Positions 1 through 11,700 of a stretch of 64,000 bases of DNA are shown here, in pieces. Position numbers and translations under genes: made by a program. The stretch covers positions 1,054,001-1,118,000 of the forward strand of contig JAJKFH010003354.1 in the NCBI GenBank assembly GCA_023333565.1, written 5' to 3'. Each line of letters begins with the position of its first letter. The stretch's first letter is position 1. The notes under the pieces are model-generated. The model was not told the origin of the DNA, ran no database searches, and saw only the letters and a program-made list of their open reading frames with translations. Source of the stretch: Puffinus mauretanicus (Eukaryota > Chordata > Aves > Procellariiformes > Procellariidae).

Positions 1-1680
1 TAAATGACGTGAGACTTCTGAAAAACAACTGCGATACAGTAAAATGCAATAAAAAAAAAACCCTGCGACACTCTATAAAATAGTAAACAGATGTAGAAAA
101 TTACATGAGCATATGAGATTATTTAATTAAACACTACACTATAACACTTATCCATGATGGACAAGATTAAAACCCCAAAGAAAGCTAATGTCATCCCGAC
201 CTTTCCAAAGTGACCATCATTGTCATATACTTCCTCTTTCTCCCCCAATGAAAAAAAAATTGTTGCTCCCAGTTTTACCATAGGCATGAAAATCTAAATT
301 AAAAAGACAAACAATTTCTCTCTCATCTATTTCCCCAATATTAGGGCATTAAAAGTTTAATGTAACAGGCTTTAAAAATGAGCAAATGTGATGCAGATGA
401 ATCAGAAGACAAGGTAATGCTACTGCTCAAATAAGGATGAACACAAGTTGCCATGATGTCACGAACGAAACTCTGAAAAATAACGACTGCACACAGCCGC
501 CACAACACTGAAAATACTCTCACAGTGTCCGGGACACAGGAAGAGGGTCTAAAACCGAGCCTGGACAGTAGCAAGGCTAACGCATTAGAGACAAACCGTA
601 ACTACAATGCCCTTCCTAAGATAAAAATCCTGAATTCTGGAAATAACAAAGACAGTTTCAGTGGAGGGGAAAAAACACAAAGCAGAGATCCAAATCTTGA
701 AGAGGTGCACAGAAAACATCTCCCCATGCTATGAAAATTATCTGTAGCTGCAAGAAAGCTAAGACTTAGTAACCCCACAAGCATGAAGACTTTTGAGCCG
801 AATATTTCTGCCCCATAATTATTATTTACACTAACAAGGTCCTGAGCACCTCGGTCACAAACCAGGTCCTCCTAAGCCAGATGTTGTATAACCCAAGAAC
901 AAAGAGATACGACTTATACCCCCTTTTGGGCATATTAGAGGGGGAAAAAAAATTGTTTGCATGATTAACAGCATTTAAACTCGCTGACCTCCCCAACTCA
1001 TATACAAAAGGGCAGCGCCGGCCCAGGACGCTGCCACAAGGCATCCGTCTGCAGTGAGAAAAATAAAAAGGGGAAAAAAAAAAAAAGGAGAAAAAAAAAG
1101 GGGGGGGGGGGAAGGGATAAAAGGGGGAAAGAAAATAAAAGGAAAAAGGAAGGAGAAGAAAAGCCCCGCAAATGGCTGCAGCCGCGACCCAACTTCCCTC
1201 CCCGGAGCGGGACGGGCTCACACCGGGGCCGGAGCAACCTGCTCCCGCAGCCTGTAACACCCGCCCCGGCCAGACGCGTGGGCCCGGGGCCGGCCCGCAC
1301 CCGCCCTCCCCTTCCCTCCCTCTCCCCGCCGCCGCCCCGCTGCCCCCCCGGGGGAGGGCGCTCCGTCCCCCCGGGCTCCCCCGGCCGCGGCCGGGAGAGG
1401 CCCCCGGCGCCCCGCAGGCCCCGCAGCCGCCGCCCCGCCGCCAGCCCCCCCCCTCCGCTCCGGCTGCCGGGCGGGAGCGGCCCGCGGCCCGCCACGGGGC
1501 CGCGCTCCCCCCCACACACACCCCGGCGGGGCCTAGCGCGGCCTAGGCGGCCCCGCGGCGGCGCTGAGGGGAGGCGCGGGCGCCGGAGCCGGGGGTGCCT
1601 GGGCGGCCGGCGGGGGCCCCCGCGTTGCTGCGGCTGCGCCGGGCTGGAGGAGCTGGGAGATTGCGCGGTAGGACACTCAC
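1..1680 (-). other. NRF1: Probable NRF1 intron 1 (start of)
   Basis: No coding exon is visible here. The stretch is AT-rich on the left and ends at a good minus-strand splice donor (GAG|GTGAGT at 1681/1680), so it reads as the 5' end of a first intron running out of the window. Assignment to NRF1 rests on gene order (SMKR1 is the next gene upstream, as in human 7q32) and on the CpG island beside it, not on any coding sequence. Open frames at 341-734 have no recognisable content. Confidence 0.45.
1060..1165. repeat. Polypurine tract (A/G low complexity)
   Basis: About 105 bp of almost pure A and G on the plus strand, broken by only a few T, including runs of 11-13 A and 12 G. It directly abuts the CpG island. 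In the presumed NRF1 transcript it would read as a polypyrimidine stretch in intron 1. Mirror-type purine tracts of this kind can form triplex DNA and are often unstable in length. Confidence 0.85.
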
Positions 1681-2110
1681 CTCAGAGCGGCTGCGCTGCG
1701 GCGGGCCTGCGCCGTGGAGCCTCTGCCGGGCGGCGGCCGGGGAGGGAGGCGAGCGGGGACGCGGCGCGGCTCGCCCTGAGCCGCCGCAATGGCGAGCGGG
1801 AGAGGCGGGGACCGGCGGCGGCGGCGGCGGCGGGAGGAGGCCGGGGGGGAGAGGGAGAGAGGGGGGGGAGGAGGACGTATGGCGTCATAGCCCGGCGCCG
1901 CCGCCATGATGAGGAGGGCGAGGGCCGCGGCGGGCGGGCGGTGGCGGCGCCATGTGCGGGAGGTCGGGGCGGCGGAGGGGCGAGGGAGGAGGCGGCGGGG
2001 AGCGGGCGGCCGTCGGCGCCATGTTGGGGAGGTCGCGGTGCCTCTGCCCCGCGGGGAGTGGGGGCGCGGAGGGGGCGAAGGGGTGCCGGCGCCATCTTGG
2101 GGAGGTCGCA
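1681..2110 (-). other. NRF1: Probable NRF1 5' UTR exon 1 (5' end approximate)
   Basis: The minus strand carries a strong donor: CCGCTCTGAG|GTGAGTGTCC, with the last exon base at 1681. The exon must start somewhere in the CpG island, and 2110 is only an outer guess just past the distal YY1-like motif. No NRF1 coding sequence (the DNA-binding region begins in later exons) lies in the window, which fits the non-coding first exon known for vertebrate NRF1. Transcript data are needed to fix the start site. Confidence 0.45.
1879..2100 (-). promoter_or_regulatory. Cluster of YY1-like motifs (repeated ~70 bp unit)
   Basis: Read on the minus strand, ATGGCG cores occur at 2095-2090 (within CCAAGATGGCGCC, close to the YY1 consensus AAGATGGCGGC), 2022-2017, 1953-1948 and 1907-1902. 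The three upstream copies share the plus-strand frame GGCGCCATnTnnGGGGAGGTCG or close to it and start at 1946, 2015 and 2088, i.e. 69 and 73 bp apart. All point in the presumed direction of NRF1 transcription. A CREB/ATF-like TGACG half site overlaps 1883-1887. Confidence 0.6.
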
Positions 2111-4334
2111 CCCATTCTCCCCCTCAGCGAAGGGGCTTCGGGCGGCGGGCGGGAGAGCCCTGAGGAGGCGGCGGGACGCAGCCCGGGCTGCGCTGGACCT
2201 GGCACCTCGGCCAAGCGGGCTGCGGTCTCAATTGCGTTTTTCTGTGGAAAAAGCCCGTTTAAAACCATCCCAGCCAGCTGCTGGGCCACGGCTTTCCCGC
2301 CTGCACACTGCCGCGTACCGCCCTGGTTGTTTTGGGGTAGGAGAAACCATATTGCTGAGCTAATCTGGGTTTAAAAAAAAAAAAAAAAAAGATCAAAATA
2401 GCATGTCGGGAGGCTGGCGGGGTGTGTGAGAGGCCATCTGTTTGTAGCTGTAAATCTTTGCCTGCTCTTGGTGAGGGCCGCTGGCTCGAAGCAGCTGTGG
2501 CTTCTGCGCTGGAGTTCCTCCGAAACGCACCTTGGTCTCCTGCCAAGGGGACGGGTGTCCCTTCTGCACGGAAGAAAACAGTGATAAGATCGTTAGCAGA
2601 CTGACCGCCTGCTTTGTGCCCTGAACACGAACATAGTCTACAAAGGCTCTCGTTTCCGCTGCTGCCCAGTGGGTATCGATGAACTGAACTCAGCTTCAGC
2701 CCTGCTAATTACCCTTCCCGGGTATATGGAAGCTAATGATTTCTTGTATTATTGTGTTAGGGCTCAGAGACATCTATTGGGATCGCAGCCTTGTTCTGGA
2801 GGAAGGTGTTCACATTCGAGGGCAGCCCCTGTCCCCAGGCAGCCTGGGGTTTCAGTAGGAACCTGAAATATAAAGGAGGAGGATTTAAAACACAGAGGAA
2901 AAAGGAGGTGAAGGAAATAATAAAAATGGGTATAAATCTGTGTTTTGTAGGAGGGAGTCTTAAGGTGGGACTTGAAGTCTGATGCACCAAAGCTGTCAAA
3001 TTTATGATGTTTTATCCACACCTAAAGAATAACATGGGAAATACAACTAGGAGAAGAGTTAACAGAAGCTTGTTAAGAGCAGCCTGGAAAGCAAAATATT
3101 TTCAGTAATATTCCTTCATTAAGGATCTTATGTGTTTATTATGTACTCTGTGCTAGAGATCTGGCAGGTCAAAAATTCAGTAGCCTTTTATATTAGAGTA
3201 ATCATAATTTTATTTTTTTTGGCATAAAATGTATGTAATTTGTTTCGTTTCAGGACATCAGCCTACCATCTGTGCCTGGTAGAAACCTCTTCCATGGGTA
3301 TGTCATTGTACTAAAAATGATAAAATTTTTGTCATTATACTAATAGCCACTACTGGGATTTTACAAGTTCCCTTGAAGCATGCAGTACCAGTAAAAGTAC
3401 CTGTAAAAGGGGATGCGTCCTATACATGCCTGCCAGCTCACAGCACTCTGCAAATTTACTGATAGTCAGACAAATACAGAAAATACAGAAATAACTTCAT
3501 CTGATAGGTGGAATGAAACACGGCCAAGAATTTTTTCTATTTACAATAGAATAAAGCAATAGTAGATGACTTAGGGCAGGAAGTGATGACCGTACTATAC
3601 CCATCTGAAGATGCAAGCATATGGAAATCACGGTATGGAAAACAAATGCTAACTGGTGTGCCTTGTCTGCAGGGCCATCCGAGGCAATTGGCATGCGCGT
3701 CAGGTCAGCTCGGGATCGACTGTCCACTTGCAGAGTCACACTCCAGTTGTCGTTCCACAGTGCCCCTGCATTTTTTTGGGATCTTTGTCACCACATGCAC
3801 GCTCTCACAGTGCATTGTAGGGAAAATAACACCTCTGCTTTTTGCGTGAATGTCATCTTAGCCCATAGACTCAGTCACTCTGAGTTGTGGATGCTCTGGA
3901 TTTCTGTCATTGGCCTCCCGAAGGTATGAAATGTGGATCTGGGCCAAATGATGACTTACACCAGTTGCTGAGATGAATGTAACTTTTGCTGCAGAGCTGT
4001 GAAGGTGTTTTGGCTGGGGCTTGCTGCTCCACGAAGGCTGGGGAGTGCCTTGCCAACGCAGGCAGACGTGTGGGGGCAGCTGATGTGGACTGTAACGGCA
4101 GTGAAATTCCCTTGTGCTAATCAGCAGTTTGGAGCAGGGCCACAAGCACTGAGGCCTAGGACCGTGCCGCCTGACGGGCCTGGGATAGCCCACAGTGACC
4201 CAGAATCTCCACAGGAGGAAGGTCACTTCCTGGTACATGACAGGAAGGTAGATTTAGGTGAGCCACCAAGAAAATTCCGTAATGGCAGGATGTGATAATA
4301 CTGGAAGAGCTTTGGGACACTCCGGAGTCTCCCC

Positions 4335-4450
4335 CATTGGAGGTTTTAACAACAGGTTAGACAAAATACCGCTCAGGAATGCTGTAGGTAGAGTTGCTCC
4401 TGCCTCAGGGAGAGGGATGAATGACATGACGTCTCGGGGTCCCATCCAGG
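4335..4450 (+). mobile_element. Degenerate CR1 3' end
   Basis: The run of phrases 'GGAGGTTTTAACAACAGGTTAGACAAA', 'CTCCTGCCTCAGGGAGAGGG' and 'GACGTCTCGGGGTCCCATCCA' follows the order of an old avian CR1 3' region (ggaggttttcaagaacaggttagacaaa..., tgcctcag..., gacctc..gaggtccc). The terminal ATTCTATG repeat is lost. This was judged by eye. Confidence 0.5.
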
Positions 4451-7400
4451 TGCATATTTTCAAGGCCACATGTTGCTAATCAGTTTGGAATGGGCAGATC
4501 AAACCATGGGCTTGTGAAAGTGCACATTTATGAGTCAATGGCTGTTGAATGTGCTGGGACTGTGGCTGACACACGTGCTCATTTTTTTTCCACCCCTCTC
4601 AAAGTGCTCTTAGTTATGTGAAGAGAAGAGAAGAGTGCACACGGGACCAAAACCACTCGACAGGGAACAGCATGGACATTCATTTGGGATGTATCAGAAG
4701 GATCCACCAGAGAGGCAACATTTCCCAGTATGAACAAACTTACTCCTTCTCTTTGAAAAACTAAGCATCAGCACATGTCTCTCCAGGTTCTTGTGGAGAT
4801 CCAGACTGCGCCGTGTCGTAGACCTGTAGTGCTACGTGAAAAGGTTGAGAAAAGACTAACTGCGAGTACAAACGTACATTTGGCCAGCAGAAGGGTAGGG
4901 AGCCTGGCTTGCACACCTATAGGAATGCCAGGGGCTGGTTAGGACGTGCCGTATCCAGCATTCAGGGAAAGATGGAAAGGACAATGATGCACGGTGGGGA
5001 AAGGCAGCTCTGGTGACAGGGCACACCTGGAAAGGTTTACCTGGCCACATCCTCGGTCTGGGAAGAGAAAATGTGGAAGGGATAATGTGAGGACAAGTTA
5101 CCAGCTGGATGCGTCGGCTCAGATGCTGTGAGGCCATGGGAGAGAGGTCAGAAGACTATGTATAGGCTGTTTTAGCAGATCACCTTGTCTTTGGTTGGTG
5201 CTTCTGGGACAGAAAAAGAAAACAGATGAGTAACAAGGAAGGATTGCCTAGGAAAAGATGCACAGGAAAGCATAAGGGGAATGGGAGTGCCTGGGTCAAT
5301 TAGCTGGCACTGCTTTGTGAAATGGGTGGGTTATTACCAGCAGTATAAGTGGCTTTTGAGCTTTGGCCAACATCCTCAGACAGGTCTGGCCTGAAAGTGT
5401 CACCAGCCTTGGGTCACAGATTTTGTGTGTTTTCAGGTGTCACGGTAGGGTCCATGCACAAATAAGAGCCCTAGGTGAAGAGCTCTAGCTCCAGCGAAGA
5501 CTTTTCTTCTGTGGCAGTGTGGCTGCGTTACAACCAAAATGTTTGCAAGTGTGAAAGAGTACTATTGACTTTTAGAGACCACAGAGATTGTATTTTCATA
5601 AGGGAATGAGACACATGCCCTTGCTGGTGTCAATAGACCAGGTCAATCCAACACATTGCTCCTATCAGCTAAGCCAATGTGGGCAGGAGGGAGATTTCTC
5701 CAGAAAGTGTTTCAGTGACACAGGTTTAGCTTTAGGACTTCCTGAACACACCAACTCTTGCTTATTTTACGACAACAGACATTCAACAAAGAAGAATCTG
5801 TTACCTTCCTGGGTTTATATGGGAAGGCTGATCTCTGGCATGCTGGAGATGAAGGAGCTGCACATGGTGGTGCAGCGGAAGACGCGCTCCTGGCAGGAAT
5901 TCTCTTCAGGGTCTGCTTGCCACAGAATGTCCTAGCTGCCTCAGAGTTAAAACATCCGCTGCCTGTTGGCACTTCTTGGCTGCCTGTGCTTGCAAGCAAT
6001 GGAAGAGGTGGAATCCCAGCCGTTTGGCATCTTGTATCATCAGAGGAGAAAAAGTGGATGAGTCTTTTTTCTTTCATATGGAGTTTTTATTCTAATCTTA
6101 CGCCCATAGAAGAGAAAAGTAACTGATTGACCCACTATGCTGTAAACAAAACACCCTGATGATTTAGCAGAACTAACTGAGCAGTTTTTAAACGTTCACA
6201 GTGCAGACTGAAGGGGAAGACTATAGACACAGCTGCTTCGCCTTTTCCTTCTCTCCCTCTTTTTCAGATTAAAAAAATTGCATCCATTGCTTTCCTTTAA
6301 TGTGAGTCTTTGCAACAGTAATTGTTCAGTAATGTGCAATAAACCAGATTTGCACGGCTCATAAAGAGCCAGGCTGTTTTTCATTACTCTAGGGAGAATG
6401 TTGATAGTGCAATGAGTTTGTTATAAGTAGCCTTGATTGGGCTCTGGCTGCCACAGCTTCTCTGGAGCCAGATTAGACCAAAGCTGAGTCTGAGTTTCGG
6501 GAGGATTCCTGTGATGAAAAGCTCTGTTATAGTTCATGTAGTTACCAAAATCTCTACAGGTGCAATCATTCTGGAGAGCTGCTGCTTTAGGACAGTGGAT
6601 TCCTGCAGCATCCCCCAGCGCCGGTCAGGGCTCTGCAAATACAGATTTCTGGTCTTTCATCTGAATATCCCCTCTCTTCAGTTTAGATCCTTACACCTAG
6701 TTCTCCACCTTTGTGGACACTTCTCAGATATTTTCAGCTTATTTTCACTCCTGCTCAAATGTAGTTTGGTCAAGTTCCGCATACGCTGATCTTGCCGTTT
6801 TTCTGCACAGAGTATGACAAGCATCTAAAGTTGTTACAGTGCAACATGGGACAGAGTGAAGAGGCTGAAGGTAATACGTGATCAGCTTTGCCAGGTATTA
6901 GAGAGAGGAGGAGGCATTTTCCCATATAATTCCAGTTCTCCAGGCTTTTTATTATTTAACATATTTGGTCTCTTTCCCAGATTGCCAGTAGCGTCGTGGA
7001 AAAGACACGTCCAGAGATTTTTTCTCTCTTGCAGGTTCAGCATCACGAGAGCCATCTCAAGACCAGAGTTTCCAGTATGGCCTCTCTGGGCTATGATGCC
7101 GTAACTCTAACTGCAGAGCTTAACCTTCCTTATAGCTCTTTGGCATCACCACCCAGAGCCAGCTCACACTCGTAATTGCGCCAGCGAAAAACCCTAGTAT
7201 GGAAAGCAATCAGGCAGTCAACAGTTAATTTCAAGATTTGTTTTCTTGGACGGTAATAAATTATTTTAGAGCTTTGCTGCCTATTTTTGAAGTTCTGTTT
7301 TGGATACTCACCTGGGCCAGCAGTGCTCTGGGGCAGCCTTGAGCCTCAAACCATTTCCCTTAGGAGCAGGGAGGGTTACAGTAGAAAGGGCATCTGTGCT

Positions 7401-7746
7401 ATGGACTCTGGAGACCTCGATTCTGTCATCAGCGGGGAGAAAGGTTGCATGGTGTGAAGATCTAGAAGATGCCCAGATTGGGGCTGAGACCCTTCTTTTG
7501 GCATACAATTATACAACAAAATGGGGTCTGAATGTGCAGCAACACCAGCGATACGTGATGTGTCTTGGGACAGCAGCTTTACTTGTGGTTCCTTTTCTGC
7601 AGCAACTAGTAACCAAAAGCAGTCTGGATTTTGGGCTTGCCCCACAGCAGCCTGCCTCTTCACTGCTTCTCATAACTAGTGATTAATTGTTTCTATTCTG
7701 CCAGTACCCAGAGTATTTAGAAATAAAAGACGGCAGTGCTGGATGA

Positions 7747-7809
7747 GTGCCATTCTCTCATCTCTGTGCAACAGCAGTAATAGTAACAACTACAGAGAGA
7801 GAATGGCAC
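7747..7809. repeat. Imperfect inverted repeat (18-bp stem)
   Basis: The left arm 7747-7767 (GTGCCATTCTCTCATCTCTGT) pairs with the right arm 7792-7809 (ACAGAGAGAGAATGGCAC). All 18 bases of the right arm are matched and a 3-nt ATC bulge lies in the left arm; the loop is 24 nt. It lies in intergenic DNA 5.5 kb from the nearest gene end. It could be the relic of a small palindromic transposon or a hairpin transcript. Nothing in the flanks decides this. Confidence 0.7.
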
Positions 7810-8153
7810 GTAAGAGCCCACTTAGGCTATTATGTATAGCTTTTCAGTGTCCATTGCAGTGTTGCTTGCAGCTAAGCACCAAACTACAGTAGATTTTACA
7901 GCAAAAACAGTTAATGGGGAGACAAATATGAGGCTGTAAAAAAGGAAGAAATGAGCTGGGAACTTCTTGGCAGGAAAGCTTTCCTCTCCCATCCCCACAT
8001 TTTGCCTGAAGCTCATTTTCAAACACACTGGTGAAGATTTTTTTTTCATCCATTCTTAGGACAGGGGTAGCCTGACTTGAGTATCTAATTTCCATGCTGA
8101 GCTTTGTCCTGTACCAGCACTGCACTGCTGCTGGAGCACCTGATAATCCCAGT

Positions 8154-8722
8154 CATAGAATCATAGAATCATCATAGAATCACTAAGGTTGGAAAAGACC
8201 TTTAAGATCATCGAGTCCAACCGTCAATCCAACACACCATGCCCACTACACCATGTCCCTAAGGGCCTCATCTACACGTCTTTTAAATACTTCCAGGGAT
8301 GGTGACTCTACCACTTCCCTGGGTAGCCTGTTCCAAGGCCTGACCACTCTTTCAGTAAAGAAATTTCTCCTAATGTCCAATCTAAACCTCCCCTGGCGCA
8401 ACTTGAGGCCATTTCCTCTTGTCCTATCGCTAGTTACTTGGGAGAAGAGACCAACACCCACCTCGCTACACCCTCCTTTCAGGTAGTTGTAGAGAGCGAT
8501 GAGGTCTCCCCTCAGCCTCCTCTTCTCCAGACTAAACAACCCCAGTTCCCTCAGCCGCTCCCCATCAGACTTGTGCTCCAGGCCCTTCACCAGCTTCGTT
8601 GCCCTCCTCTGGACACGCTCCAGCACCTCAATGTCCTTCTTGTAGTGAGGGGCCCAGAACTGAACACAGTATTCGAGGTGCGGCCTCACCAGTGCCGCGT
8701 ACAGGGGCACGATCACCTCCTA
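8154..8722 (-). mobile_element. CR1 LINE, 3' part with open reverse-transcriptase tail
   Basis: The plus strand begins with tandem TCATAGAATC (the reversed CR1 tail), then AAGGTTGGAAAAGACCTTTAAGATCATCGAGTCCAACC, so the element lies on the minus strand. An uninterrupted frame 8716-8246 (156 codons) encodes the C-terminal end of CR1 ORF2, with the hallmark segments [53 protein letters not shown] and [20 protein letters not shown]. The 5' end is truncated, as is usual for CR1, so it cannot move by itself. The intact frame and clean tail suggest a relatively young insertion. Confidence 0.95.
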
Positions 8723-11700
8723 CTCCAGTCCTTGACTGTGGGAAGAGCTGGCAGGGGTGGCTGTGGCCAGTGCTGCTCCAACGAGCTTGGGAGCCCAGCC
8801 TCAGGGTGACACCTCGTTAGACCAGCTGCCCTCTTCCTGACGCGGGCTGTAGCATACAGTGCTTCCAAATAACGTGTTGTTGCAATGCCTTTTGTACAGC
8901 GCTGCGAATCCGCTCATTGTGAGATACTTCTTCAGGTCCAATCTGCTTTTCTTAGGGAAATAGATTCCCCAAGCAGTCACTGAAGCCTGATTACACCAAG
9001 TTGGATATTTATGATTTGCTTTTCTTCGTTACTCAAGGCAATTTTGCCTAAACTGCGTAACAGGCAAGGCGATTTTCCGCTGGCTGGGCTAGCCGTCTGA
9101 ACACAATTACACTTGGCTATTCTTAGTGAGAGCGAGCAGAGCTGAGTTTACAACTGTGCAGGAGTGATAAGCTCAAGACGACTGCGTTTCCTCTCCAAGG
9201 ACCTGTCTAGCTCTGCTGCACTCCTCCGCGTCTCAGACACCACCGTGCTGAAGTCAGGAGGTATTTTTGTTGCCTGAACAGGGATGCCCAAAAGGCGCAG
9301 GCCGGGTGGTTTTCTTTTAACGGAAGATTAGGCAGAATATCTCACACAATTTTACCCTCATCATCCAAGACACTAGAGTCACAGAAGTTTTCAAGTTTTT
9401 TTTATACTCATATTTATGGCCTTATACCAAATTCCTTAGGGTCCCCGAGCCACGGCCTTGTTGGTTTCCCTGGACTCATCACTTTGTGAAGAACTTACAT
9501 TTCCATGTCCACACTAAACTTGCATTTGTTTTTTTCAGTAAAATCTTATATAATACAAAGAGTGGGGTAGATCTCACTAGATGTGGGTTCCTGTACCTAA
9601 ACAAGACACCCTGAGCTGCTTTAAGCCTCTGCGTACGTTTAATCAGAGAATCGCATCCTGAACTCTTACTATATGAACTAAAGAATCTAGATGACTAGTC
9701 CAGGCATTGATGCAGACATTTAGATTTAGGGGAGATTAATCCCATGAGTCTCAGTTTTATGACTCTCGTGTAGCAACATGTGAGAAGAAAAACTGCATGT
9801 CGGAGGTGTTGTCACCTTGTGCTGATGAAGCAGTAGCATGGTGAAGCACAGAGGAAATCAACAAGAATAACAGGTTTTAAAAATGTAACATAGGAATGAA
9901 AGGCTGAAAGTAGTGCATTTTCTTCTCCTAAAGAGCTGAAAGGAAGGAATTTTAAGAGAAAGGAGACATCACAATCCTTACTTCATGAAAGACCATTGTA
10001 AAGACAGTGGTGAACTGTGGGTTTGACTACTGCTAAGCTCAGGACTAGCACAGCTCTGCCACGTGTAGGCATGGGAACAGTCCTGGAGCTGTCTGAGAGC
10101 TGAATGACCCTGGGACATTTCAAGAGACACTGAGAAGCTTGCCAGAGACACCCCCAGGAAGTCCCCAGTCTGAAACCTCACAAACTGTTAAAACTACTTT
10201 GATCTCCTCTTCCAAGTAAGCTTGCAATGCCAGGTTGTGAAGAACTTTAAGAAGGCCAAAGCATTGCGACGGGCCCTAACTGTGGTTCTAGGCAAGAAAA
10301 GCAAAGTTATCAACTGCCAGTGTAAGAGCTTGAAAAGTTTCCTATTCTCTATCTGCTTTCTGGTGATGGCAAGAGAAATTATGCAAGCCACATGCATAAG
10401 ACAATGGAAAAGGATGAGGAATCAATAAAAGCATGTACACTTCTAAGAAAATAGAGCTACTCCTTGGATGGTTCCCAAAGGGCAAGCTATAATTATCAGG
10501 TACTCCCAAAATATTATATCTATTTTCAGAAGGTGCTGGGCTTCATGGATAAAGTATCTCAGGAGCCAAAACAACAGGTGACAGAAGGAGGACTCTTGCT
10601 TTCAAGGACACCATTTCAGACCATATCATTTGAGATGAGTCGGACACCATGGCAAGCGCAACGGTTATTACTAGGATAAGACAAAGAGCCTCATGCTTAT
10701 AAACTCTGGTATACCCCAGCAGAAGATGCCTGTTTCACTAGGTCTGGGCGCTTCAGCTTTAAATAATAAATAAAGCATTACTTACCTTGAAGAACTGAAG
10801 CACAAGATGAGATTACAAAATTGACATCACTAGAGGAGGCAATACTATCAATAGTATTAGAAAAAGCAGTGATTTTGTAAGCGTTGGCATTTTCTTCCTT
10901 GCATTTCTTCAAGCATTGGGTTGTTGCCAATAAGCAGATTGCAAGTCACGTCAGAAGCTTTAAACCAACCATAACTCTCCTTATGGAGCTCTCTTATGAA
11001 GCAACTGATGTTGCAACATAATTCACTTTCCATAGAAAAGTCAAGTTAAGAAAACTAGGAACATAACATCACTCATCTACATCACTTGTGATCCAACCTT
11101 CACTTCTGCTGTCTTAGGGGCTTGATAAAATCTGCTTACAACCCAATCAAACTCTACAGACATGAAATAGATCAACAGGCCCCTCCCCTTCTCTGATGAA
11201 AAAAAATCCATCTTACAAATGCAAAGCATTCCCACTTGTTCCTCCACAACTATCTCTAGTGAGGGATACATTAAATCAAGGATGGGAAGCTCCCAGAATC
11301 ATCAAAAGCAAATGTCACAGAACAGAAATTCTCTCCATACATAAACATATTATGGTTTCAAGAAGGTTGATCAATCTAGATAACATTTGTATGAAAGTGC
11401 CATGAAAAGAAACCCATAGAAGCTGTCACAGACAACATTTTGTGTAAACAAGAAGGGAGCCAGCTCATTCCTGCTATGCAATGAGCAATGCAAGTAGTTG
11501 TAACTGTGATTTCAACGTGCAAAGCGTTACATCATGGTAGTACATCCATCAGATCGGATGAGGATTTGGGGGCAGATTTATTCTACAAACATTTTTTCAG
11601 ACCAAGAGAGGTCAAAGAAGTCATAGATAGTAAATTAATTTTTCCAGGAACGAAATACTTTAAGGAATGAGCAGTTTGCCATAAATGCGGAAAAGAAACA

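Larger units (their letters stand above)
1180..2200 (-). promoter_or_regulatory. NRF1: CpG island promoter, probably NRF1
   Basis: About 1 kb of very GC-rich, CpG-dense DNA between AT-rich flanks, as expected of a vertebrate housekeeping promoter. No TATA box is evident. On the minus strand it holds a consensus splice donor at 1681/1680 and, upstream of that, several YY1-type ATGGCG motifs. The long open frames here on both strands (up to 361 codons) are low-complexity Arg/Gly/Pro/Ala and are by-products of GC content. The gene name is inferred from synteny; a bidirectional promoter cannot be excluded. Confidence 0.6.
2201..8153. other. Intergenic, no gene recognised
   Basis: This is the left part of the NRF1-SMKR1 spacer. 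It contains a poly(A) run near 2371-2388, a GA microsatellite-like stretch near 4620, a worn CR1 remnant at 4335-4450 and an imperfect inverted repeat at 7747-7809. Open frames of 60-130 codons occur on both strands, but none resembles a known protein or shows convincing splice partners. Confidence 0.6.

Noticed and set aside
1278..2363. 361-codon plus-strand frame in the CpG island
   Set aside because: Arg/Gly/Pro/Ala-rich sequence from GC-rich DNA; other frames there are open too, so it carries no coding signal.
3691..3698. GCATGCGC as an NRF1 site
   Set aside because: An isolated core in AT-rich intergenic DNA without a CpG island, so probably chance.
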